Source: WVYX01 sp039592335 (GTDB lineage Bacteria; Gemmatimonadota; Gemmatimonadetes; Gemmatimonadales; GWC2-71-9). Taken from it: a stretch of DNA of 64,000 nucleotides. The stretch spans positions 62,001 to 126,000 of the forward strand of contig JBDHBX010000015.1 in NCBI GenBank assembly GCA_039592335.1, in the 5' to 3' direction. Of this stretch, positions 56,793 to 64,000 are shown piece by piece; the first letter of the stretch is position 1; each line of letters starts with the position of its first letter. The notes below the pieces were generated by a model. It worked only from the letters and a program-made list of their open reading frames with translations. It made no database searches and was not told where the DNA came from. The position numbers were made by a program, and so were the translations under genes.

Positions 56793-56825
56793 CACCGGCG
56801 CCCGGCGCGGGGCCGGGCGCTGGTG
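56793..56825. repeat. Hairpin family A, copy 7
   Basis: A 14-bp stem: CACCGGCGCCCGGC with GCCGGGCGCTGGTG (one G-T pair), 6 bases after the stop of the adjacent minus-strand gene. Confidence 0.75.
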
Positions 56826-56831
56826 CCCCCC

Positions 56832-57212
56832 TCAGGCCACTGCCTGCTTCGCAAACCGGAAATACCCGAATCCCAATGCCAGCACCAGATAAATCACGAC
56901 TGTCGACCAGCCAAGTGCATTCACGATCCCGCCAAGCTGGCCAATCAGGGCAACGGCAAAGCCGATAGCGTCGGCAACGAAAAGCGCGAGCAGGATCGCG
57001 CGGCCGGCGTCCGAATCAGTCGCGTTTCTAGCGGTCCACGTCAAGGCCGCGAACCCAATGAGCGCAGCTCCGAACAGTTGGCCCACCAGCTCAAACGGCG
57101 CATCTGTTGTGATGCCGTACTGCGACAACAGCAGATCGGGTACGAGGACGAAGCCAATTCCGAACAAGCCCGCCACGATCGCATTCACTACCATCAGAGC
57201 AGTGACTTTCAT
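56832..57212 (-). CDS. Four-helix membrane protein
   Basis: 126 residues, ATG with GGAG before it. Hydrophobic segments (LMVVNAIVAGLFGIGFVLV, VGQLFGAALIGFAALTWTA, AILLALFVADAIGFAVALIG, LGWSTVVIYLVLALGFGYF) give four helices, similar to small DUF4345-like proteins. Function unknown. Confidence 0.68.
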   Translation of the reverse strand: MKVTALMVVNAIVAGLFGIGFVLVPDLLLSQYGITTDAPFELVGQLFGAALIGFAALTWTARNATDSDAGRAILLALFVADAIGFAVALIGQLGGIVNALGWSTVVIYLVLALGFGYFRFAKQAVA

Positions 57213-57341
57213 CGGAGCATCTCCTTTGGTGGGACGATTCCGAGGTCAGCAACTTGCCAAGCACAAGCACGGGCGGTGCGGGACCGGCACCTCAGGTCAG
57301 CCATCGGGGCTGGAGACCTGCTCCGGCGATACCGGTCATCC

Positions 57342-57488
57342 TCACCGCGTGCACGCTGTGACGACCCCTTCAGCCCGTCTTGCCTCGTCGACGGTTCCGC
57401 CTTCACGCTGGCAGCCGACTGCCATCAGAACGGTGGCGGCCGCGGCGAGAGCAACAAAATGTCGTACTTTGTCGTGATTCACGCACAT
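57342..57488 (-). pseudogene. Truncated lipoprotein start fused to a repeat
   Basis: A minus-strand frame of 48 codons: MCVNHDKVRHF (from family C sequence) runs in frame into VALAAAATVLMAVGCQR, a classic lipoprotein signal, then ends after about 20 residues. Its front part is encoded by family C sequence, so the repeat abuts or replaced the gene's original 5' end. Confidence 0.5.
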
Positions 57489-57508
57489 AGATGTCGTACC
57501 TTGTCGTG
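57452..57508. repeat. Repeat family C, partial copy
   Basis: ACAAAATGTCGTACTTTGTCG then GCACATAGATGTCGTACCTTG, two diverged units of the ATGTCGTGCTTTGTCGTG module found in other C copies, arranged in tandem. Confidence 0.6.
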
Positions 57509-57519
57509 AACCAGTTTGC

Positions 57520-58809
57520 TTACTGGCGCATCCCCTCGATCTGCCACACCGCCGCGAACGGCACGTCCAGCTCGTCGCGCTCCAGTGTTGACATGAGCCA
57601 CCCGCCCGATGGGTCCTGGGTAAACGCGTGGCGATGTGGGGGGCCCGGCAGGGGCGCGACACCGAGGTACCGGCCCTGACGGTCGAACACATCCCACTCG
57701 TCCGCGCCCGGCGGGTCGGTCCCGAGATTCGCCACCAACTGCGCTTCATCTAGCTCACGGAGCGGCCGGATGCGTTGGACCAAGAGCGTCCCCGCCGGGC
57801 CACAGACGAACCGGCGGTAGGCAGGATACATCTTCTCGAACCGCATTCGAGACTTGATCTCTGCCGCGCGCTCGAGGGGCATCTGGTTCTGCTGCGCAAA
57901 TATATCGAAGCCTCGGAGCAGCGTCGCCTCATCCTCGCTGGTGAACTCCAACGGCTCGCGGTCCAGCGTCACGACACGCTCGACAGTCCCGTCCAGGCTC
58001 TGCCAGACGAGACGGTACTCGTCGCTGTGTCCGATCACGATTCTCCCGTCGCACAGGTCGAAGTCCGGTCCACCACGGTAGAAGTGCATGAGCCGATTGT
58101 CGGCCTCTCCCGTGAGAAACCGCTGGGTGGGAACGCGAGCCAGTGTGTCGTGGAAAACACCATGGAGGTCCCGCTTCACGATCAGGTCAAACCCGGCGTC
58201 GGCCGGCGCAACCTGGTCCAGGACGGGCCGCAGCAGCGACACGATCTGGCGGGTCGTCTCATCGTCGTCCCAGCTGACAATCCAGTAACCACCTGCAGGA
58301 ACGGTCGAGAAGCTACCGAGCCACTCACCGTCGGGCGAAATGCGGCTTGCCTGCGCGTTCCGGCCATCGATGGCGAGGACCGTGTCTCCGGGGCCGAGCA
58401 ACAGATTGATGAACCCACTGAACTCTCCCGGCCCGCTGCCTTCCCTTCCCAGCGTGGACAGGTGCACGCCTTCGGGGGAGAAGAACCGCACGTTGTGGTA
58501 CCGCGCGTCGCCGGCCACCACGCGGCCGTCGGAAAGGACCACGAGTCCGGTAAGAGCTCCGAACATGTAGTTGGAGTCGCCCTCGACGACGCCGATCCGC
58601 AGACGTTGGGTGAACGTCCACGCATCCCCTTCGCGCCACATTGGGGTACCGTAGTTCTCGACGACCTGCATGCCGGCGCTGTCACGCATGGTGCCGTCCC
58701 ATCTCACTGCCGCGTCGGTTCGGCCGCTGCACGCGGCCACGATGAGCGGGAGCAGCAGGATCGGCAGACCGACGATGAGGCATGCGACGAGGTGTCGGTA
58801 CGATCGCAA
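57520..58809 (-). CDS. Secreted six-bladed beta-propeller (NHL/6-bladed type) lipoprotein
   Basis: 429 residues. Signal LIVGLPILLLPLIVAAC (lipobox). The mature protein shows repeated beta-propeller blades such as GLVVLSDGRVVAGDARYHNVRFFSPEG and GDTVLAIDGRNAQASRISPDGEWLG, with phosphodiester/hydrolase-neutral sequences. It belongs to the 6-bladed beta-propeller (6-blade NHL-like) secreted group common in this bacterial phylum. Function unknown. Confidence 0.82.
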   Translation of the reverse strand: MRSYRHLVACLIVGLPILLLPLIVAACSGRTDAAVRWDGTMRDSAGMQVVENYGTPMWREGDAWTFTQRLRIGVVEGDSNYMFGALTGLVVLSDGRVVAGDARYHNVRFFSPEGVHLSTLGREGSGPGEFSGFINLLLGPGDTVLAIDGRNAQASRISPDGEWLGSFSTVPAGGYWIVSWDDDETTRQIVSLLRPVLDQVAPADAGFDLIVKRDLHGVFHDTLARVPTQRFLTGEADNRLMHFYRGGPDFDLCDGRIVIGHSDEYRLVWQSLDGTVERVVTLDREPLEFTSEDEATLLRGFDIFAQQNQMPLERAAEIKSRMRFEKMYPAYRRFVCGPAGTLLVQRIRPLRELDEAQLVANLGTDPPGADEWDVFDRQGRYLGVAPLPGPPHRHAFTQDPSGGWLMSTLERDELDVPFAAVWQIEGMRQ

Positions 58810-58888
58810 TCGAGCCGTGGCAGACCTCCCGGACCAATCGGCCCAGTACTACCCGGTCATGCCGAGCGGTCTGGCGGTCGCGTTGTCG

Positions 58889-58967
58889 GTGGGCGTCCAG
58901 GTGGAGGGCGTCGCTCCGGCAGCGGGCCGTCGAGGCCATCGGCGGTTCGACGGATTGGGACGAACCT
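58889..58967. repeat. Repeat family B, full copy
   Basis: GTGGGCGTCCAGGTGGAGGG, CGTCGCTCCGGC, GGGCCGTCGAGGCCATCGG, CGGTTCGACGGATTGG, 79 bases upstream of the beta-propeller gene start. Closest to the copy at 40920. Confidence 0.8.
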
Positions 58968-59060
58968 TCTCCCCATGCTCTGGGTGAACAAGGGGATTTC
59001 TACTCGGGATTGCGGGGCCGGCAACGCCAACGCCCGCCGAGGGCTCAAACGGGCTCTGCA

Positions 59061-59222
59061 GGAAGGTCTTCTGATCCAGAGGGGGGCCGCTAGGGGCCGC
59101 AAACCCGGCAACATGTCACCTTAAACGCGAGTTCGTGTCGTCCTTTGCCGAGTTCGAGTGACAAAATGTCGGGTTATGACGGCATCTTGTCGGCACATAT
59201 GTCGTGCTATGTCGTATTAGCT
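59061..59222. repeat. Repeat family C, partial copy
   Basis: CTTCTGATCCAGAGGGGG, GCCGCAAACCCGGCAACATG, AACGCGAGTTCGTGTCGTCC, GACAAAATGTCGGGTTATGAC and CATATGTCGTGCTATGTCG. The palindrome GACAAAATGTCG/CGGCATCTTGTCG flanks GGTTATGA. Confidence 0.8.
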
Positions 59223-59282
59223 CGCGCAAGCACCAGTGCCGCGCTCGGCGGTTCGTAGGATCCGGCAGGACCACGAGCGGCG

Positions 59283-60425
59283 TTACACTGCCCGCATGTG
59301 ACGTCTAGTGAATACCCACGTCCCCACAGCGAAAAACACCACCGTTAATGCAGCGATAGCGCCCAGCTCTGGTGCTACCTCAACAAGGCCGCTGCCGGAG
59401 TGCAGTATCTTGTTGAATGCTGTAATCGTATGTGTCGTTGGGAGGACTTCATTGAGGTTCACCGCACGACCCCCCACAGCGAACAAGCTCACATCGGGGA
59501 GCGGGAACATGCCCCCCGAGAAGAACATCAAGATAAAGAACGGGAAGCACCCAATCGTGACGAGGTCGAATATCGTCCGTGTGTAGGCTGCCACCAGCAC
59601 GCTGATGGCGACGATCGCCATACACGACAATAAACCGACCACCGTCACGGCAAGGAGGGAGCCGGAGCTCCGATATCCAAGCGCAACAGCGGTCAGGAAG
59701 GTAAGGCCCAAGGCAAGCAGGCCGATGATCAGCTGGCTTGCGCTGACTGCCGAGAGCCACTCAAAGGTGGTCATGTTCGAAATACGCAGACGAACCAAGG
59801 TGCCCTTGTCCTTTTCCTTGATGAGGGAGGCCGCGGCGGTGAACATCAGCATCATGAGAGACAAGGCCAACAGCGCCGGTACGTACAGCTCGAACGCGTT
59901 GAGCGAGGTCACATGGCCGATGGTTTGCGCCTCCAGTCTCAGCGGACCCTGGTTGCCCGTCATGGCGGCGGCGAACTCGTAGATGAGATAATCAGCATAC
60001 GCTGCCGCCATCATGTACCTGACGTTCGTCGCATCCCCGTACGTGTTGACCACCGCAGGCGGCGTGCGACTCTCCTGCCGGTAGTCCCGCAGGACCCCGG
60101 AGAACCGTTTTGGAATCTCCACAACAACGTCGGCCCTTCTATCCTCCAACCGTTCAAGAGCGCGCTCCATGTACTCTTCCTCTCGCACCTCAAGGAGGAT
60201 CCCCGCGTCCGGCGACCTGATATCTGTGATCGCCGCGATGAGCCCCTGGCCCATCTCTCCTTCGTCGTGATTGACAACAATCACCCGATACGTGGTCGTA
60301 GCTTCCGCAGTGTAGAAGTACATGAGCGCCACAAAGAACGGCGCAAACGTCAGCGTCAGACTCAGGATCTTCCAGTCCCTGATGTTCTCGATCATGGTCT
60401 TCCTGAATAGGCTGACCACTCTCAT
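59283..60425 (-). CDS. ABC-2 type exporter permease (YhgE/Pip-like)
   Basis: 380 residues; the ATG at 60425 overlaps the ATPase stop by four bases (ATGA). One N-terminal membrane helix, a long extracytoplasmic domain (about residues 40-195), then five C-terminal helices from LYVPALLALSLMMLMFTAAASL onwards. This is the ABC-2 permease layout with a large loop found in YhgE/Pip-like exporters. Substrate (polymer, lipid or drug) unknown. Confidence 0.85.
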   Translation of the reverse strand: MRVVSLFRKTMIENIRDWKILSLTLTFAPFFVALMYFYTAEATTTYRVIVVNHDEGEMGQGLIAAITDIRSPDAGILLEVREEEYMERALERLEDRRADVVVEIPKRFSGVLRDYRQESRTPPAVVNTYGDATNVRYMMAAAYADYLIYEFAAAMTGNQGPLRLEAQTIGHVTSLNAFELYVPALLALSLMMLMFTAAASLIKEKDKGTLVRLRISNMTTFEWLSAVSASQLIIGLLALGLTFLTAVALGYRSSGSLLAVTVVGLLSCMAIVAISVLVAAYTRTIFDLVTIGCFPFFILMFFSGGMFPLPDVSLFAVGGRAVNLNEVLPTTHTITAFNKILHSGSGLVEVAPELGAIAALTVVFFAVGTWVFTRRHMRAV

Positions 60426-61378
60426 TCTCGCAGCCCTCTTCCTGTCAGGGCAATGAATACATCCTCCAGGGTCCGCTGCCGGATCGTCATGTGCTCCATG
60501 CTCACGCCGCACCGCCGGAACGTCTGCAGGAGCACCGGCATGGCATTGAGCATGTCAGCGCCCACGAGACGCAGCATTCCTGCCCGGTAGGACAACTGGC
60601 GTGCCGTCGGCGGTAATGCCTCTTGCAGGGAGGTCAGTCGTTCCTCCTGCCCGTCGGGAAGCGCTATCTCAAGCACGTCGCCCGCGCCGATCTGGCTCTT
60701 GAGGTTCTCAGGCGTGTCCAATACCAGCAGCTGGCCATAGTCAATGATGCCGATTCGATCGGACAGGCGGTCCGCTTCATCCATGTCATGCGTGGTGAGA
60801 ATGACGGTCGACTTCTCAGCGAGCGATCGGATGTACTCTCTCACTAGTATCCGGCTCTGCGGGTCGAGACCGGCCTGCGGCTCATCCAGGATCAGGATCT
60901 CCGGCTCGTGAACCAGAGCCAGGCCAATGTTCAGTCGGCGCTTCATGCCGCCCGAGAGCGTCTTCGCCAGCTTGTGCCGGCGGTCAAGAAGACCAAGGAT
61001 CTCCAACAGCTCCAAGGCCCGCTCTCGCGCCTTGCTCCGGCCGAGGTCATAGAGCCGTCCCACAAACTCCAACTGCTCGAGGCAGGTCAATGACTCCCAT
61101 ATGACTAGATCCTGGGGGCACAGCCCCAGCGATCGCCTGTAGCCCCGTGCATCACCCTTCAGGAGACGTCCATCGATCACGATCTCGCCCGCATCACTCT
61201 TGAGCAGGCCACAGATCAAGTTGACGGTGGTGGTCTTGCCGGCGCCGTTCGGTCCGAGGAGTCCGAAGATCTCACCGCGGCAGATGTCGATGGAGAGATC
61301 CCTAACGGCGACCAGGTCACCGTAGGCCTTCTTGAGACCTCTGATAGCGAGGACTACATCGCTGTCGGCAGTTGGCAC
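60422..61378 (-). CDS. ABC transporter ATPase
   Basis: 318 residues. The GTG at 61378 is chosen because GGGGAG is 7 bases before it. Walker A GPNGAGKTT, Q-loop PQDLVIW, signature LSGGMKRR, Walker B LILDEPQAGLD and switch His in TTHDMDEADR are all intact; a C-terminal accessory domain follows. It forms a two-gene exporter with the permease downstream. Confidence 0.95.
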   Translation of the reverse strand: MPTADSDVVLAIRGLKKAYGDLVAVRDLSIDICRGEIFGLLGPNGAGKTTTVNLICGLLKSDAGEIVIDGRLLKGDARGYRRSLGLCPQDLVIWESLTCLEQLEFVGRLYDLGRSKARERALELLEILGLLDRRHKLAKTLSGGMKRRLNIGLALVHEPEILILDEPQAGLDPQSRILVREYIRSLAEKSTVILTTHDMDEADRLSDRIGIIDYGQLLVLDTPENLKSQIGAGDVLEIALPDGQEERLTSLQEALPPTARQLSYRAGMLRLVGADMLNAMPVLLQTFRRCGVSMEHMTIRQRTLEDVFIALTGRGLRE

Positions 61379-61448
61379 GCACACGCTCCCCAGAGAAAGG
61401 GACGTGCAAGCTTCCGGTTGATGCAACCGTGCACACGACCTCACGCGT

Positions 61449-61519
61449 GTACAGCGTTACAGTACGGCTCGAAGCAGTGCGCGGCCAGAGTGAGAGGGGA
61501 GGACGTTACTCCTGATTCG
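61449..61519. repeat. Dispersed repeat family E, copy 2
   Basis: GTACAGCGTTACAGTACGGC, GTGCGCGGCCAGAGTGAGAG and CTGATTCGA, about 75% identical to 32931-33002, 71 bases upstream of the ABC ATPase gene start. Confidence 0.65.
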
Positions 61520-61604
61520 ATGTCGAGCAGCGGACCGCGGCGACGCCCAGGCAAGCTCGTGCCATCGGTGCGCCCGCCTCACGCGCGGCGAGGGTGAGTT
61601 GTCT

Positions 61605-63179
61605 CTAGGGTGCGACGGGACCCGCGACGGGGAGCAGTGCCCAAGGGTCGCCGCCCGGGTTCCACGCGCCCAGCCCCATGCCGCTGCCCCAGCAGCGCGG
61701 CCGCCCATCGGGCGGCACCCCACACGCGTGCGTCAGTCCCACGGCCAGTGAGCCGAAGGTGAATCCGCCCGGCACCGGGTGCGGGGCCCACGACTCCTCC
61801 CACGGCACGCCCCAACAGTAGGCCGCGCCGCTCGGCGTGAGCCCACATGTGAACCCCCCGGCCTCCAAGGCGTCGAGCGGGGGGGCGTCCACCACGGGCT
61901 CAGGCGTCGGGTGGGCGCTGCTGTCGGCGGAGCCCACCCCGAGCTGGCCGAGCTCGTTGCGGCCCCAGCAGTAGGTTTCGGCGGCGGCGGTGAGCCCGCA
62001 GGTATGTACCGCGCCCGCGGAGATGGACTGGAAGACCAGATCGCCCGCGACCGCGACGGGAGCGCTCACCGAGAGCGTGTCGCCGCTGCCGAGCTGGCCC
62101 CACGTGTTGTCCCCCCAGCAATAGGCCCGGCCCTCGGGGGTGAGCCCGCAGGCGAAGCCGCTCCCGGCATCGACATTGGCGAACCGCAGACCGCCGGCCA
62201 CCGGAATGGGCACGCGGCTGCAGGGGATGTCATCGCCCCACAGCGCGCACACCTCGGGTGCCGCATCGCTGCCGAGCTGGCCGCGATCGTTGCCGCCCCA
62301 GCAGTAGGCCTCGCCCGCATGCATCACCGCGCAGGCGAACGCGATCGGAGCCCCCCCTCCCAGGATGGACCAATCCCAGTCGTCGCGATTCCGGCCGATG
62401 CTCGCGCTGATCGCTTGGAACTCGCCGCTGCCCACGCGCACAGGGGTCTCACTCGAGGCCGGGCTTCCCACCAGCAGCGCACCCCCCCAGCAGTAAGCGG
62501 CCCCACCGGGGGTGAGCCCGCACACGCCCGCCACCCCAACGGTCAATGCTGTGAAGGTGAGCGCGCTGGCTACCGGCACCGGGACGCGGTCATTGAGGTA
62601 GCCGCCCCAGCAGTAGGCGGCCCCCTGCGCGTCGAGCGCGCACGTCCCGCCCACGGTATAAGGCTGCGTGGCCGGGAACGTCAGCGTGGTCCAGCCCGCC
62701 GCGGCGACCGCTTCAAGGGATTGGAAGTTCTCCGCCACGGTGACCTGCGCGCTGTCGTGGCGGTGGGCGGTGGCGGCGGTGATGGTGGCCACTCCGGGAG
62801 TCACGGCGGTCACGAGCCCGTCCTCCACCATCGCCACGCCGGAGTCGGACGACGACCACGCGAACGCCACATGTACGCGGCGATACGTACAACCGAAAAA
62901 GCAGCTTTCCACCGCCCAGGCGGCAGCCTTGTAGCGCACGGTGTCGCCGACCAGCAGGTTGTAGCGGTCCGGGGCAACCGTAACGAACTCGACGTAGGGC
63001 TCGTCGGGGTGACGCCAGTCGTCGTCGGCAGGAGCGTCGCCAGGCTCGGTCGGCGGCAGCTCGCACGCGAGGCAGCATAAGGCCAACGGCCACAGGACGC
63101 AGGCCACGGCTATCCATCTTCCGCGGCATTTCGCCCCCCAGGCTCGCGGCTCTTGCGGCGGTCCACTGCGGCGGGGCAT
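61605..63179 (-). CDS. Secreted Big2-RCC1 repeat protein
   Basis: 524 residues. A signal with a cysteine (LWPLALCCLAC) is followed by a bacterial Ig-like Big2 segment (VTVAPDRYNLLVGDTVRYKAAAW to VTVAENFQSLEAV) and about seven RCC1-type repeats with the recurring GxxYCWGxN/G and CGLTPxGxAYCWG patterns. RCC1 repeats fold as a beta-propeller in surface proteins of this bacterial group. Extracellular or surface-attached. Confidence 0.85.
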   Translation of the reverse strand: MPRRSGPPQEPRAWGAKCRGRWIAVACVLWPLALCCLACELPPTEPGDAPADDDWRHPDEPYVEFVTVAPDRYNLLVGDTVRYKAAAWAVESCFFGCTYRRVHVAFAWSSSDSGVAMVEDGLVTAVTPGVATITAATAHRHDSAQVTVAENFQSLEAVAAAGWTTLTFPATQPYTVGGTCALDAQGAAYCWGGYLNDRVPVPVASALTFTALTVGVAGVCGLTPGGAAYCWGGALLVGSPASSETPVRVGSGEFQAISASIGRNRDDWDWSILGGGAPIAFACAVMHAGEAYCWGGNDRGQLGSDAAPEVCALWGDDIPCSRVPIPVAGGLRFANVDAGSGFACGLTPEGRAYCWGDNTWGQLGSGDTLSVSAPVAVAGDLVFQSISAGAVHTCGLTAAAETYCWGRNELGQLGVGSADSSAHPTPEPVVDAPPLDALEAGGFTCGLTPSGAAYCWGVPWEESWAPHPVPGGFTFGSLAVGLTHACGVPPDGRPRCWGSGMGLGAWNPGGDPWALLPVAGPVAP

Positions 63180-63575
63180 CGCGGTCTCCTACATGCTGGA
63201 TGCCTGTGTTGACGATCCCAGGTTTGCCGCCTCCCGTCAAGCCGCCGTCAAGCAACGGTGCAGCGGCCCGCGGAGTGATAGATCGCAGGATGCACCTGGC
63301 CGCCTCCGACCGCTGCACCTACCACCGCCCCTCCCGCTGTGAGCTAGGCCTGTACCTGCAGCATCGCGGGGAGTTCGAGCAGGAGCCCGGCGAGTACGAG
63401 CAGGTGCTGCGGCGCCGGGGAAAACGCCACGAGCAAGCAACAGCATCTGGGATCCCTCGGGCACCCGGGAGGAACCGGGCCATTCGGTGCGCCCAGCTGT
63501 GTCGTGCTAACGGGCACAGACCGGCCACAGTTGTGGAGAATCCCCCCAGAGCGAAGAAACACGACCCCACCTACG
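63180..63575. other. Intergenic gap without a clear gene
   Basis: Open frames exist on both strands here but show no family, signal or ribosome site and overlap each other. Nothing else was recognised before the repeat at 63576. Confidence 0.4.
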
Positions 63576-63835
63576 CCAAAGTCGCGTCGTCAGTTCCCCG
63601 AGTAGCCCCGCCTGGGATCGTTGCGCAGCAGAGCGCGGTGAGGTGGTGCGGAGGGGGTGGCGCTCCACCAGGACTCTTCTGATCCAGAGGGGCACCGCTA
63701 AGGGGCTCAAACCCGGCAAAATGTCACCCTAAACGCGGGTTCGTGTCGTCCGTTGCCGGGTTTGGAGGGGAAAATGCCGGGTTATAACGACATTTTGTCG
63801 TCTCAGATGTCGTGATGTGTCGTGTTACATCACCC
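63576..63835. repeat. Repeat family C, longest copy
   Basis: About 260 bases: AAGTCGCGTCGTCAGTTCC, GCCCCGCCTGGGATCGTTGC, GAGCGCGGTGAGGTGG, GCTCCACCAGGACTCTTCTG, CAAACCCGGCAAAATGTC, AACGCGGGTTCGTGTCGTCC, TTGCCGGGTTT and ATGCCGGGTTATAACG with CGACATTTTGTCG. AAACCCGGCAA and TTGCCGGGTTT are an 11-bp inverted pair. This copy defines the full module order. Confidence 0.85.
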
Positions 63836-63844
63836 ACACTCAGG

Positions 63845-64000
63845 CTACCCCCTCGGTGGCAGCAGCTCCTCAAACGGCGGGTAGTCCTGCAGCGACTGGC
63901 TCGACCTTCACACCCCCTCCCACCGCTCCTCGAACTCCTACCGCAGCAGCGGGCGCCACCCGACGCCGACCTTGAACCGCGCCCGCTGCCGCTTGGGGGA
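63845..64000 (-). pseudogene. Degraded gene fragment at the window end
   Basis: Reading right to left, the minus strand gives PKRQRARFKVGVGWRPLLR, a stop, EFEERWEGV, a stop, then SLQDYPPFEELLPP before a final stop. One frame with two in-frame stops and coding-like composition suggests a decayed gene whose start lies beyond the window. Confidence 0.35.

Noticed and set aside
63200..63682. Plus-strand frame of 160 codons before the window end
   Set aside because: No family, signal or ribosome site; it runs into repeat C and is composition-biased.

Overview
The window is GC-rich bacterial chromosome, most like Gemmatimonadota or a close soil/marine relative. This rests on gene style only: several Hanks-type kinases with a conserved N-terminus followed by TolB-like and TPR regions, a UPF0182 giant membrane protein, many short secreted lipoproteins, HAF-repeat and RCC1-repeat secreted proteins, a CotH-like protein and a dodecin. 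No rRNA, tRNA, CRISPR array, transposase, integrase or phage gene was found.

0-25 kb looks like ordinary chromosome with large genes: a truncated M28 peptidase, a lipoprotein phosphatase, an AAA+ activator that lacks the GAFTGA loop, UPF0182, a pseudokinase-like receptor, an adenylate kinase homologue whose P-loop lysine is threonine, a TGS GTPase, a 1553-residue kinase/zinc-ribbon/cyclase-like/AAA/TPR protein, a HEAT-repeat protein and a membrane hydrolase-like protein. At 21.1-25.4 kb four minus-strand genes form a probable redox-signalling operon: a carboxymuconolactone-decarboxylase-like protein, a sensor histidine kinase, a response regulator fused to glutaredoxin-like and thioredoxin-reductase-like domains, and an ABM-like protein.

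25-36 kb carries small secreted proteins, a GIY-YIG-like protein, a transglutaminase-like protein and two large kinases. One kinase is intact; the other has lost its glycine-rich loop to a deletion that also shifts the frame.

36-64 kb is an accessory mosaic of mostly single genes or pairs: HEPN-like protein, methyltransferases, radical SAM enzyme, beta-lactamase-like/TPR protein, NTF2-like proteins, NmrA-like reductase, FAD oxidoreductase with acyltransferase, CapA-like protein, ABC exporter and RCC1 protein. Nearly every gap here holds members of dispersed non-coding repeat families, named A-E in this annotation. A is a GC hairpin, mostly at gene 3' ends. B is a module found six times, always upstream of a minus-strand start. 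C is a modular palindromic repeat of up to about 260 bp. D and E are two-copy repeats. Some gene ends carry GTTAGGC/GCCTAAC-type inverted pairs like integron attC sites, best at 46486-46630. Gene remnants abut some repeats. A repeat-driven or cassette-like gene-shuffling region is the most interesting hypothesis in the window; it is inference, since no recombinase is visible.
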